Below, one piece after another: positions 63,854 through 64,000 of a stretch of DNA of 64,000 bases. Both the position numbers and the translations under genes were made by a program. This DNA is from Pyropia yezoensis. Lineage: Eukaryota > Rhodophyta > Bangiophyceae > Bangiales > Bangiaceae. Location of the stretch: assembly GCA_009829735.1 (NCBI GenBank), contig CM020620.1:1674001-1738000 (forward strand), read 5' to 3'. Below the pieces are notes generated by a model. The model did not search any database and was not told where the DNA came from. It saw only the letters and a list, made by a program, of their open reading frames with translations. Each line of letters starts with the position of its first letter. Positions within the stretch are counted from its first letter, which is position 1.

Positions 63854-64000
63854 CCAGTTCTCCGCCGCGGAGGTGTTTCCGGCGGCCCAAGTGTTACCCG
63901 TGGTGCCGCGTGCGGCGGGAGGTCAAGACGCGCCGTCCCCCATGGCGGTAGACGGGGGGAGTTACTCCGGGCGGGGGCCCGCCCTTCTTCTTCCTCCTCG

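Overview
The window is nuclear DNA of a GC-rich eukaryote. Host-type genes are split by GT-AG introns and encode a RanBPM/Gid1-type protein, a TDY-class MAP kinase, a Shewanella-like protein phosphatase and a YHYH-domain protein. Chromodomain Ty3/gypsy retrotransposons are abundant. The high GC content, homopolymer G/C runs, trinucleotide tracts, few introns and the TDY MAPK/SLP phosphatase pair would suit an alga, for example a bangiophyte red alga. That placement is inference, because no ribosomal or organelle marker is present. A 500-N gap at 33147-33646 shows it is a draft assembly.

Layout. 1-18 kb is host sequence: an FKBP-like gene (1599-2592), a YHYH-domain gene (about 2925-3947), a RanBPM-like gene (4752-7019), a phosphatase (10862-13233, minus, one intron) and a MAPK (14555-17770, minus, one intron). 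These are separated by low-complexity GC-rich DNA. 19.6-44.3 kb is a three-level nest of LTR retrotransposons. An old plus-strand element (B', 19637 to about 44307) has its gag split by element A (20511-41767, minus), whose gag is in turn split by element B (27805-39679, minus, same family as B'). 44.3-46 kb holds a tRNA-like sequence and a foldback element. 46.06-51.89 kb is bounded by about 30-bp inverted repeats and carries a SAM-domain/DUF7869-like transposase in two convergent halves. 55.6-58.7 kb is a Crinkler/RHS-type P-loop NTPase with a nuclease-like C-terminus, broken by a 29-bp tandem duplication. 61.4-62.7 kb is a relic of the A family. The window ends in an unidentified gene preceded by two perfect hairpins.

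The most notable observation is that both retrotransposon families carry, between pol and the 3' LTR, a long open reading frame on the opposite strand (647 codons in A, about 705 in B, a remnant in the third copy). The A and B products are diverged but share the spaced pattern PP[YF]L-x22-[YF]LV-x5-EF-x10-YYPK. A conserved antisense gene in these chromoviruses is the best candidate for an undescribed system here. The two families also differ in gag-pol expression: A has an ATGA stop/start overlap, B has a canonical -1 slippery heptamer GGGAAAC.

LTR divergence agrees with the nesting order: 3 differences in 571 bp for B by eye, about 11 in 469 bp for A. The sequence flanking the N gap is a false duplication: 31421-33146 and 33647-35371 are the same stretch of B pol from two unmerged contigs.
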